DNA of 7,636 nucleotides from an uncultured Lachnospiraceae bacterium. GTDB taxonomy: Bacteria; Bacillota; Clostridia; Lachnospirales; Lachnospiraceae. Position 1 is the stretch's first letter. The number at the start of each line of letters is the position of its first letter. Shown here one piece after another: positions 1-5,958 of this stretch. A program made the position numbers and the translations under genes. The notes under the pieces are model-generated. The model searched no databases. It saw only the letters and a program-made list of their open reading frames with translations, and was not told the DNA's origin. Location: positions 1-7,636 of the forward strand of contig USJG01000109.1 in assembly GCA_900554925.1 (NCBI GenBank), read 5' to 3'.

Positions 1-46
1 CTGACAAAGTAAAATGCTTTTTTGCATGCGCATCCGCTCGCGCGCG

Positions 47-66
47 AAGTGTCGCTTGCGACACTT
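47..66 (+). terminator. Hairpin with CTTG loop, possible terminator of an upstream gene
   Basis: AAGTGTCG and CGACACTT form a perfect 8-bp stem around a CTTG tetraloop, a very stable loop type. The stem is followed by TATTCT, a poor T tract. It could end transcription from a gene lying left of the window, but no coding sequence is visible in positions 1-46, so this is inference. The 30 bases before it are rich in CG steps (CGCTCGCGCGCG), unlike the AT-rich DNA after it. Confidence 0.35.
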
Positions 67-84
67 TATTCTAACGAATTCTAG

Positions 85-150
85 TGTCAAAAGGTGCTTG
101 GTAAATTTGTGCCATCTGCCAGATCACTTTTTTAAAAGCACCTTTTGACA
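85..150. repeat. 66-base imperfect palindrome with perfect 15-base inverted arms
   Basis: TGTCAAAAGGTGCTT (85-99) is the exact reverse complement of AAGCACCTTTTGACA (136-150). Within the 36-base centre, TAAA (102-105) faces TTTA (131-134), and GTG (109-111) faces CAC (124-126), so most of the element can fold into one long stem. There is no coding sequence inside. The size and near-complete symmetry suit a small mobile palindromic repeat (MITE- or REP-like), but a terminator or structured RNA is also possible. No clear target-site duplication is seen at the edges. The element occurs only once in this window. Confidence 0.7.
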
Positions 151-334
151 TCCGAATCATAACAGGAAATTCTTTGTTCTTTATTTCCAGAGATTCCCTG
201 TTTATTTCTAGTTGATGTTATGTTAACATGTGAATGTAACAAAAACGTAATAATTACGTAATAAAAAAGAAACAATTTATTTTTTTGTATGTAATTGTTT
301 CATGTAAAATGGGGAAGTTTGAAAGGAGAAAAAA
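151..334 (+). other. AT-rich upstream region of the CAP-domain gene
   Basis: No gene is seen here. GGAAAT (165-170) and ATTTCC (183-188) can form a 6-bp hairpin. ATGTTAACAT (220-229) is a 10-base palindrome. ACGTAAT-A-ATTACGT (245-259) and GAAACAATT (269-277) with AATTGTTTC (293-301) are further dyads. No promoter is convincing: TTGATG (212-217) with TGTAAC (235-240) at 17-base spacing is the best sigma-A-like pair but is weak. AAAGGAG at 322-328 is a strong ribosome binding site six bases before the ATG at 335. Confidence 0.5.
269..301 (+). promoter_or_regulatory. 9-bp dyad just upstream of the CAP-domain gene
   Basis: GAAACAATT (269-277) is perfectly complementary to AATTGTTTC (293-301) across a 15-base T-rich loop. 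It ends about 20 bases before the ribosome binding site of the gene at 335. It could be a stem in the 5' untranslated RNA or an operator for a regulator. The sequence alone does not decide, and no known operator consensus is recognised. Confidence 0.35.
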
Positions 335-1126
335 ATGAAAAAATTAACATTATTAACATTAACAGCAGCAACAGCAATGACGATGGCATCTTCACCGCTT
401 TCTGTGTTGGCGAGCGAAGGAAATTCAGTTTTGGAAAAGCTTGAGAAGAATGGATATGCAGTCATTGTGGAAAAGATTGACTGTGAGGATAGTATCGAAA
501 ATATTATAGGCAGGCTGGAAGAGGAATTAGGGAAAGTTGATTGGGATAACTGCTGGCCTGAAGTAAACCTTCCTGAAAGTAATCCACCTTCAGCACCGGA
601 TACAGATGATCCCGGCACACCTGATACACCTGAAAGCAATCTTCCAGATACACCGGAGATAGATGCACCGGGAACTGGTACACCTGATTTGCCAGAAACA
701 GAGAATCCGGGAGAAAATGAATCAGATACTCCCGAAACAGACACAGAAGAATTGACTTTTGCACAGCAGGTAGTTAAGCTGGTAAATGAGGAGCGGGCAA
801 AAGCAGGATTAAGTGAATTGACATTAGATACAAATGTAGAAGCCGCAGCCCAGGTTCGTGCAGGAGAAATCAGGCAGTTATTTTCCCATACCAGACCTGA
901 TGGAAGCAAATTCAGCACTGCCTTACAGGAGCAGGGAGTAAATTATAAAGGTGCAGGCGAAAACATTGCCTGGGGACAGAAAACTCCTGAGGCTGTTATG
1001 CAGGCATGGATGAACAGCGATGGCCACAGAGCCAATATTCTAAATGCCAGATTTACTAAAATAGGCGTAGGCTATTATCAGGATGCAAATGGCACTAACT
1101 ATTGGACACAGTTGTTTACCCATTAA
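335..1126 (+). CDS. Secreted CAP/SCP-domain protein (YkwD-like)
   Basis: The 263-residue product has a lysine-initiated, hydrophobic signal peptide ending near SVLA|SEG (cleavage after Ala26), so it should be exported. Residues 27-75 are a short charged segment with Cys50 and Cys73. Residues 76-139 are a low-complexity linker dominated by Pro, Asp, Glu and Thr, with repeated PDTP/PGTP-like units. Residues 140-263 form the CAP domain (CAP = cysteine-rich secretory protein, antigen 5, pathogenesis-related 1). It carries the family's conserved positions: His185 in FSHTRPDG, Glu209 in GENIAWG and His231 in DGHRANILN, then IGVGYY and a C-terminal aromatic strand. Bacterial YkwD-type CAP proteins are common in Firmicutes and sporulating clostridia, but their molecular function is mostly unknown. 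No cell-wall anchor (LPXTG, S-layer or choline-binding repeats) is seen, so it may be released or held loosely by the linker. The start is fixed by AAAGGAG at 322-328. It stands alone and converges on the peptidase gene downstream. Confidence 0.9.
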   Translation: MKKLTLLTLTAATAMTMASSPLSVLASEGNSVLEKLEKNGYAVIVEKIDCEDSIENIIGRLEEELGKVDWDNCWPEVNLPESNPPSAPDTDDPGTPDTPESNLPDTPEIDAPGTGTPDLPETENPGENESDTPETDTEELTFAQQVVKLVNEERAKAGLSELTLDTNVEAAAQVRAGEIRQLFSHTRPDGSKFSTALQEQGVNYKGAGENIAWGQKTPEAVMQAWMNSDGHRANILNARFTKIGVGYYQDANGTNYWTQLFTH

Positions 1127-1159
1127 AACAGCTCCAGATACCTTCGAGCAAATACCTTC

Positions 1160-1183
1160 AAGGCTCTGCCAAGGCAGGGCCTT
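1160..1183. terminator. Hairpin between convergent genes
   Basis: AAGGCTCTGCC (1160-1170) and GGCAGGGCCTT (1173-1183) form an 11-bp stem with one G-T wobble and a two-base loop. It sits in the 59-base gap between the stop codons of the two convergent genes, where a bidirectional terminator is expected. Neither side has a proper T tract (AATCAG to the right; GAAGGTATTT on the minus strand), so efficient intrinsic termination is uncertain. ATACCTTC occurs twice just to its left (1139-1146 and 1153-1160). Confidence 0.5.
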
Positions 1184-1185
1184 AA

Positions 1186-2127
1186 TCAGTCCACAGTCTT
1201 CTGAAAATGCTGATAATCCTTACAGGAGTTCCAATCTCCACCCCAGATAAAACCATGCTCTTTAAATAATTTGTAACACAGATCGTTTTCATCAATCTTA
1301 TATGGGAAATTTTGGGAACGGTCAGCGTATGGTTCGCTTCCTTCCGGGGAGATATAGGTTTCACCACTTCCATCTTTATTATAGACAACATATGGATTAT
1401 AAAAAGGATTAATATCGACAGCGCAGCCCAGGGCGTGTTTGGAAAGGCTGGAAGTGCCATCTACCACTCTGTAATTAAAGCAGGAGGTGTTGTTATCCAG
1501 CATGGAGGCGGTGTCATCTCCATTATATTCATCAATGAGTCTGATTTTTTCTATCTGGTATTCATTTAAGTAAAGCTCGTAAAAAATTTCCACCAGATCC
1601 TGGGCAATATCTTTATTGCAGATCAACTCTCCCGTCTGAATTTCTCCGTTAAAATCATAGTGAAGAACGTTTAAATAGCACAAATCATCATAAGAAACAG
1701 CAAGCATGTCAGCTTCCTGGTCAGAAACAATATTAGTTGCTGACAGTGCCAGCGCAGGGGCGATGGTTTCGGACACTGGAAAAGAAATCCCTGTAATCTT
1801 CGCAATGACAGCATCATTTAGCGGCTGATAAAAGAAGCCATCTTTATAATGAACGCTTTCGGGCGACTCCAAAGCGGTAGGAGACGCGGCCGGCTTTGAA
1901 GGCATTTCCCCCATATCAGGAGAAGGCGTAGGGGCAGGCGATGGCAGTAAAGAGGCTGTTGGGAAAGGACTTGGCTCCGGGGTCTTATCTGGCGTTGCAT
2001 ATGCAATTTCCGGATGATTGTCAGCATAATCTGAAAGCGTTTCCCCTCTTGTCAGTAAACGCACTGTAACAGAACAAATCAATATAATTAAAATTAAAGT
2101 GCCCAAAGGCCTAATCCATTTATTCAT
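1186..2127 (-). CDS. Membrane-anchored M15-family zinc peptidase (D,D-carboxypeptidase type)
   Basis: Reading from ATG at 2127, the product is 313 residues. Residues 1-7 are basic, and 8-25 form one hydrophobic helix (LGTLILIILICSVTV), giving an N-in anchor with the rest outside the membrane. Residues 44-90 are a Pro/Ser/Thr-rich linker that would span the wall. The C-terminal half matches the M15 (VanY/M15C-like) peptidase fold. It has FNYR (Arg220), SLSKHALGCAVDIN with zinc ligands His231 and Asp238, and GGDWNSCKDYQHF with the catalytic-type acid Asp298 and third ligand His307. All expected residues are present, so it should be active, most likely trimming D-Ala or cross-links in peptidoglycan; the exact bond is inference. 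An upstream in-frame ATG at 2184 would place 19 residues before the basic/TM start and lacks a ribosome binding site. The chosen ATG has AGGAG six bases ahead. It is convergent with the CAP-domain gene and divergent from ecfA1. Confidence 0.88.
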   Translation of the reverse strand: MNKWIRPLGTLILIILICSVTVRLLTRGETLSDYADNHPEIAYATPDKTPEPSPFPTASLLPSPAPTPSPDMGEMPSKPAASPTALESPESVHYKDGFFYQPLNDAVIAKITGISFPVSETIAPALALSATNIVSDQEADMLAVSYDDLCYLNVLHYDFNGEIQTGELICNKDIAQDLVEIFYELYLNEYQIEKIRLIDEYNGDDTASMLDNNTSCFNYRVVDGTSSLSKHALGCAVDINPFYNPYVVYNKDGSGETYISPEGSEPYADRSQNFPYKIDENDLCYKLFKEHGFIWGGDWNSCKDYQHFQKTVD

Positions 2128-2155
2128 ACTCAACTCCTGAATCCTGGTTAGTATA

Positions 2156-2184
2156 TTTATCAAGTAACCAGCTCTTCTTGTCAT
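2156..2184 (-). promoter_or_regulatory. Candidate promoter of the M15 peptidase gene
   Basis: On the minus strand ATGACA (2184-2179) and GATAAA (2161-2156) are separated by 17 bases. They match the sigma-A consensus at five and four of six positions. Transcription would begin near 2149, leaving a leader of about 20 bases that contains the AGGAG site. TATACT (2155-2150) is an alternative -10 but has no fitting -35. Confidence 0.35.
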
Positions 2185-2215
2185 TCGTAAGTATCATACG
2201 ACAAAACACAATCTA

Positions 2216-2244
2216 TTGCAAATGAAAACAATATCCTGTACAAT
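2216..2244 (+). promoter_or_regulatory. Sigma-A promoter of the ecfA1-ecfA2-ecfT-truA operon
   Basis: TTGCAA (2216-2221) and TACAAT (2239-2244) are separated by exactly 17 bases, a good sigma-A match. Transcription should start near 2251. The first bases of the transcript can form a stem, GGCG/AAA (2249-2252, 2254-2256) with TTT/CGCC (2265-2271) and one bulged G. This may protect the 5' end. The ribosome binding site follows at about 2280-2287. Confidence 0.7.
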
Positions 2245-2291
2245 ATAGGGCGGAAATAAATTTGTTTCGCCATGCGTGCGGAAAGGGAAAA

Positions 2292-3161
2292 ATGGGAATC
2301 GTAGAGGCTAAAAATCTCGTATTTGAATATATAAGAAGAGATGAAGAAGGAAATGTAGAAGGAATTACACGAGCAGTGGATGAGGTGAACCTGAATGTTA
2401 AGCAGGGGGACTTTGTGGCAATTCTCGGTCATAACGGTTCCGGAAAATCTACTCTTGCCAAACATATCAATGCGATCCTTTATCCCACGGAAGGGACTGT
2501 CTGGGTAGATGGAATGGACACCTCCGATGACGCTAACCTTTGGAATATCAGGCAGAAAGCAGGCATGGTATTTCAAAATCCGGACAATCAGATTATTGGA
2601 CAGGTAGTGGAAGAGGATGTTGGATTCGGGCCGGAAAATCTGGGCGTGCCTACTGCTGAGATCTGGGCGAGAGTTGAGGAGAGCCTTAAGGCTGTTGGAA
2701 TGTATGAGTTTCGCAAGCATTCTCCCAACAAGCTTTCAGGGGGACAAAAGCAGCGTGTTTCCATTGCCGGAGTGATCGCAATGCACCCTAAATGTATTGT
2801 GCTTGATGAACCCACCGCCATGCTGGACCCCAATGGGCGTAAAGAAGTTATCCGTGCAGTGAGAGCCTTAAATGACGTGGAAGGAATTACAGTCATATTG
2901 ATCACACATTACATGGAAGAAATTATTCATGCAAACAAGGTATTTGTTATGGATAAGGGAAAGATTGCCATGGAGGGAACTCCCAGGGAAATCTTCAGTC
3001 AGGTAAATAAACTGAAATCCCTGAGACTGGATGTTCCGCAGGTAACGCTGCTGGCACATGAACTCAGGGAAAGCGGCCTTGCCATACCCGAAGGAATACT
3101 GACCTGCAAGGAGCTGGTGGAAGCACTGGGATTGCAAGGCAGGACGCCAGCTAAAGCGTAA
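2292..3161 (+). CDS. ecfA1: ECF transporter energizing ATPase EcfA1
   Basis: This is one of the paired ATPases of an energy-coupling factor (group II ECF) transporter; ATP hydrolysis in the EcfA1-EcfA2 dimer drives uptake of vitamins or trace metals at the inner face of the membrane. The 289-residue protein shows all ABC motifs: Walker A GHNGSGKST (46-54), Q-loop Gln95 in VFQNPDNQ, signature LSGGQ (148-152), Walker B CIVLDE (168-173, with catalytic Glu173) and switch His206. The C-terminal region (about 225-289) matches the extra domain of ECF ATPases. The FQNPDNQ sequence after the Q-loop strand is typical of this family. The start is the ATG at 2292, preceded by GGAAAGGG; this begins the protein at MGIVEAKNLVFEY, where the family normally starts. 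A TTG at 2262 is in frame but would add ten unsupported residues. It is the first gene of a four-gene operon. Confidence 0.96.
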   Translation: MGIVEAKNLVFEYIRRDEEGNVEGITRAVDEVNLNVKQGDFVAILGHNGSGKSTLAKHINAILYPTEGTVWVDGMDTSDDANLWNIRQKAGMVFQNPDNQIIGQVVEEDVGFGPENLGVPTAEIWARVEESLKAVGMYEFRKHSPNKLSGGQKQRVSIAGVIAMHPKCIVLDEPTAMLDPNGRKEVIRAVRALNDVEGITVILITHYMEEIIHANKVFVMDKGKIAMEGTPREIFSQVNKLKSLRLDVPQVTLLAHELRESGLAIPEGILTCKELVEALGLQGRTPAKA

Positions 3162-3234
3162 ATCTGAAGGGGCTTAAGCCGGCTGTGGTATCAGGAATTA
3201 AGGTGCGCGAAGCAGCACAGAAATGAAGGAAGAA

Positions 3235-4083
3235 ATGTCAATTATTTTGGATCATGTTAACTATATATACGAGGCAGGCACTGCCATGGAATATGCAGCC
3301 CTTAAGGATATTAATCTGGTGATACCGGATGGACAGTTTATTGGCCTGATCGGGCATACAGGATCAGGAAAGTCTACACTGGTACAGCATTTAAACGGAC
3401 TGTTAAAGCCTACCAGCGGCAGCGTTTATTATAATGGTGCTGATATTCATGACAGTGATTACAATAAAAAGGAACTGCGAAGCAAGGTGGGTTTGGTCTT
3501 TCAATATCCTGAGCATCAATTGTTTGAAATTGACGTGTTTTCGGACGTATGCTTCGGACCCAAGAATCTGGGACTTGATAAAAAGGAAGTAGAATTGCGG
3601 GCATATAATGCATTGAAGCAGGTAGGCCTTGAGGACGAGTACTTTTATCAATCTCCCTTTGATCTGTCAGGGGGGCAAAAGCGCCGGGCCGCCATTGCCG
3701 GCGTACTTGCCATGAAACCGGAGGTGCTTATTTTAGATGAACCCACAGCAGGGCTTGATCCCAAAGGCAGGGATGAGATCCTTGATCAGATAGCCAGGCT
3801 GCGCAGGGAAACCGGAATGACAGTGATATTGGTTTCCCATAGTATGGAGGATGTGGCCAGGTACGTAGACAGGATCATTGTTATGAACCGTGGACAGGTG
3901 ATGCTTGATAACGAGCCTAAAGAAGTATTCCGGCATTACGAAAAGCTGGAGCAGGTAGGGCTGGCGGCCCCCCAGGTAACTTATATCATGCAGGCTTTAA
4001 AACAAAGCGGACTGGATGTAGATACGGATATTACTACGATTGAAGAGGCCAAAACCGCAGTGCTGAAGGCCTTGAACAGATAA
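3235..4083 (+). CDS. ecfA2: ECF transporter energizing ATPase EcfA2
   Basis: This is the second ATPase of the ECF module; it forms a heterodimer with EcfA1 and docks on EcfT. In the 282-residue product, Walker A is GHTGSGKST (40-48), Q-loop Gln90 lies in VFQYPEHQLF, the signature LSGGQ is at 144-148, Walker B is VLILDE (164-169) and the switch histidine is His202. FQYPEHQLFE is the characteristic EcfA2 version of the Q-loop region, which separates it from EcfA1 (FQNPDNQ). The start is chosen at ATG 3235 because AAGGAAG lies just before it and the protein then begins MSIILDHVNYIY, as is usual. The in-frame ATG at 3223 adds four residues and has no nearby ribosome binding site. A gap of about 70 bases separates it from ecfA1, with no sign of a terminator or promoter (only the 10-base palindrome GGCTTAAGCC at 3171-3180). 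Confidence 0.95.
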   Translation: MSIILDHVNYIYEAGTAMEYAALKDINLVIPDGQFIGLIGHTGSGKSTLVQHLNGLLKPTSGSVYYNGADIHDSDYNKKELRSKVGLVFQYPEHQLFEIDVFSDVCFGPKNLGLDKKEVELRAYNALKQVGLEDEYFYQSPFDLSGGQKRRAAIAGVLAMKPEVLILDEPTAGLDPKGRDEILDQIARLRRETGMTVILVSHSMEDVARYVDRIIVMNRGQVMLDNEPKEVFRHYEKLEQVGLAAPQVTYIMQALKQSGLDVDTDITTIEEAKTAVLKALNR

Positions 4084-4136
4084 TTGGAAAAAAGGCATAT
4101 GATGCGCCCGGATTTAAGAAGGGCATAGGTATAAAG

Positions 4137-4958
4137 ATGTTAAGAGATATTACACTGGGACAATATTATCAGACAGATTCCGTAATACACAGACTTGATC
4201 CAAGGGTTAAGCTGGTAACTACGATTTGCTATATAATTTCCCTTTTTATTGTAGACAACTTGATAGGTTATCTTATGGCCGGAATCTTCCTGGCAGTGAT
4301 AATCAGAATGTCCAGGGTTCCCCTTAAATTTATGATCAGGGGAATGAAGTCTATTGTGTTTTTGCTGATCATAGCTGTGGTGTTTAACCTGTTTTTGACA
4401 CCGGGAGAGGTGGTAGTGGCCTTTTGGAAAGTCCAGATCACCAGAGAAGGCATCAGAACAGCAGTATTTATGGCAATCCGGCTGGTTTTTCTGATCATGG
4501 GTTCCTCCGTAATGACACTGACTACAACACCCAACAATCTTACGGATGGTATGGAAAAGCTTTTGGGTCCCCTTAAAATATTTAAGGTGCCGGTCCATGA
4601 AATTGCAATGATGATGTCCATTGCCCTGCGTTTTATCCCAATTTTACTGGAAGAGACAGACAAGATCATGAAGGCGCAGATTGCCAGAGGAGCTGATTTT
4701 GAAAGCGGCAATCTGATTAAAAAGGCAAAAAGTCTGGTACCCCTTCTGGTACCTCTGTTTATATCAGCCTTCAGACGGGCCAATGATCTGGCCATGGCGA
4801 TGGAGGCAAGATGCTACAGGGGCGGGGACCACCGCACCAAAATGAAGCCCCTTATTTATAAAAAGCGGGATTGGCTCGCCTATATGACGGTAGCTTGTTA
4901 CCTGATACTTTGCATCGTATTCGGAAAGATACTAAATTTTAATGATTTGACAGGGTAA
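4137..4958 (+). CDS. ecfT: ECF transporter transmembrane coupling protein EcfT
   Basis: EcfT is the membrane scaffold that links the ATPase pair to interchangeable substrate-binding S components. The 273-residue protein begins MLRDITLGQYYQTDSVIHRLDPRVKL, a family hallmark. Hydrophobic segments lie near residues 25-38, 42-57, 70-87, 108-126 and 245-265. The two cytoplasmic coupling helices that touch the ATPases carry ARG at 183-185 (in QIARGAD) and ARC at 224-226 (in MEARCYRGG). The second motif is usually written ARG; the Cys form keeps the key arginine and is probably a normal variant. The start codon has only weak ribosome-binding signals (AAGAAGGG 13 bases away, AGGT six bases away), so expression may depend on coupling to ecfA2. 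No S-component gene is present nearby. Confidence 0.94.
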   Translation: MLRDITLGQYYQTDSVIHRLDPRVKLVTTICYIISLFIVDNLIGYLMAGIFLAVIIRMSRVPLKFMIRGMKSIVFLLIIAVVFNLFLTPGEVVVAFWKVQITREGIRTAVFMAIRLVFLIMGSSVMTLTTTPNNLTDGMEKLLGPLKIFKVPVHEIAMMMSIALRFIPILLEETDKIMKAQIARGADFESGNLIKKAKSLVPLLVPLFISAFRRANDLAMAMEARCYRGGDHRTKMKPLIYKKRDWLAYMTVACYLILCIVFGKILNFNDLTG

Positions 4959-4972
4959 AAATAAGGAATAAT

Positions 4973-5707
4973 ATGAGAGTAAAGCTTATCGTGGCCTATG
5001 ATGGAACTGCTTATCATGGATGGCAGATTCAGCCGGGAGCGCCTACCATTGAAGGAGAACTGAATCAATGCTTAAGTGAGCTTCTAAAGGAGAAGATACA
5101 GGTGATTGGCGCCAGCAGAACGGATTCCGGGGTTCATGCCCTTTGCAATGTAGCGGTATTTGATACCAGTACCCATATTCCCCCGGAGAAAATATCTTAT
5201 GCGCTGAATCAAAGACTGCCCCAGGACATCAGGATCCAGAGCTCAGAGGAAGTGGCGGCAGATTTTCATCCCAGACATTGCGGCAGTCGTAAAACTTATG
5301 AATACCGGATATTGAACAGGCCTTTTCCGCTGCCTACCAAAAGGCTGTATGCCTATTTTACCTATGTTCCCCTTGATGTGGATAAAATGAGGCAGGCCGC
5401 TGCCTGGCTCATAGGAGAACATGATTTTAAGAGTTTTTGTTCCCCGGCAGCAGCAGTGGAATCTACCGTAAGAACCATCTATGACCTGACAGTGGAAAAG
5501 GAACAGGAGGAAATTGTCATCCGGGTGTGCGGCAATGGTTTTCTTTATAATATGGTAAGGATCATTGCAGGAACTCTGATGGAAGCAGGGCGGGGAAATA
5601 TTGATCCCCGGAAGGTAAAGGAGATTATTGCTGCCAGGGACAGGCAGGCAGCGGGGCCAACAGCGCCGGCATGCGGGCTGACGCTTGTAAAATATGAGTT
5701 TCTTTGA
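4973..5707 (+). CDS. truA: tRNA pseudouridine(38-40) synthase TruA
   Basis: TruA converts uridines 38-40 in the anticodon stem-loop of many tRNAs to pseudouridine. The 244-residue length is normal for the family. Visible motifs are the opening RVKLIVAYDGTAYHGWQIQP, the catalytic loop GASRTDSGVHA with nucleophile Asp51, RKTYEYRILN in the middle, HDFKSFCS, and NGFLYNMVRIIAGTL near the C-terminus. The SRTD form of the loop (instead of GRTD) is common in Firmicutes. It starts 14 bases after the ecfT stop with AAGGAA at good distance, so it belongs to the ecf operon. The coupling to the transporter genes is a conserved gene order rather than a known functional link. No terminator follows; the rplM promoter begins 28 bases past the stop. 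Confidence 0.96.
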   Translation: MRVKLIVAYDGTAYHGWQIQPGAPTIEGELNQCLSELLKEKIQVIGASRTDSGVHALCNVAVFDTSTHIPPEKISYALNQRLPQDIRIQSSEEVAADFHPRHCGSRKTYEYRILNRPFPLPTKRLYAYFTYVPLDVDKMRQAAAWLIGEHDFKSFCSPAAAVESTVRTIYDLTVEKEQEEIVIRVCGNGFLYNMVRIIAGTLMEAGRGNIDPRKVKEIIAARDRQAAGPTAPACGLTLVKYEFL

Positions 5708-5735
5708 GTTTTCCCTGATTTTTCTAAAAATGTGG

Positions 5736-5764
5736 TTGACACGCACGGAAGCGTATAATATAAT
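5736..5764 (+). promoter_or_regulatory. Consensus sigma-A promoter of rplM-rpsI
   Basis: TTGACA (5736-5741) and TATAAT (5759-5764) are both perfect consensus hexamers with 17-base spacing, as expected for a highly expressed ribosomal protein operon. A second TATAAT overlaps at 5754-5759 but would leave only 12 bases from the -35. Transcription should start close to 5771. Confidence 0.88.
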
Positions 5765-5770
5765 TATTCA

Positions 5771-5958
5771 GTATTGCGAGGTTTGGTAGCACTTTGTCTG
5801 ATGCAGTTTTTCAGCATTTGAGCTGTGAAAGGGCATCAATCCCTAGATAAGGTGTTATGCATAGATACTTGAAAATATCCGGAAAGCTTTCGTCGGCCCG
5901 GACATCCGGCGTGGATTTAAGGATATTGGAAGAACCAATTTCAAATGGAGGAAATATC
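5771..5958 (+). promoter_or_regulatory. Structured rplM leader, candidate L13-type autoregulatory RNA
   Basis: About 188 bases separate the predicted transcription start from the rplM ATG. TGATGC (5799-5804) can pair with GCATCA (5833-5838), enclosing CAGC (5812-5815) with GCTG (5822-5825). Nearer the gene, TTGAAA-ATATCC (5869-5880) can pair with GGATAT (5921-5926) and TTTCAA (5939-5944), leaving a small TGG/CCA hairpin (5927-5937) as a side arm; ATTGG/CCAAT (5925-5939) is an alternative. The second pairing ends three bases before the GGAGG ribosome binding site (5947-5951), so folding could gate initiation. Leaders upstream of rplM in Firmicutes are known (the Rfam L13 leader family); assignment to that family here is inference from position and pairing. 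Confidence 0.6.

Noticed and set aside
580..760. Repeated CACCTGATACACC-like units that could suggest a tandem array
   Set aside because: They are irregular, degenerate and in frame, encoding the Pro/Asp/Thr linker; there are no equal spacers, so it is not a CRISPR array.
277..918. Long minus-strand open frame opposite the CAP gene, rich in Ser/Gly/Val
   Set aside because: It is the antisense of the signal peptide, linker and CAP domain; its low complexity comes from the linker codons and it has no ribosome binding site or recognisable domain.
2128..2184. N-terminal extension of the M15 peptidase from ATG 2184
   Set aside because: There is no ribosome binding site before 2184, while ATG 2127 has AGGAG at six bases and gives a normal basic-plus-hydrophobic anchor; the extension also overlaps the candidate promoter.
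2262..2291. TTG start for EcfA1 ten codons upstream
   Set aside because: It lies in the predicted 5' hairpin with no ribosome binding site, and the family begins at the ATG at 2292.
3223..3234. ATG 3223 as the EcfA2 start
   Set aside because: No ribosome binding site lies at proper distance; AAGGAAG fits the ATG at 3235. The difference is four residues, so this is a preference rather than proof.
5736..5759. Alternative -10 TATAAT at 5754-5759
   Set aside because: It leaves only 12 bases to TTGACA; the overlapping TATAAT at 5759-5764 gives the ideal 17.
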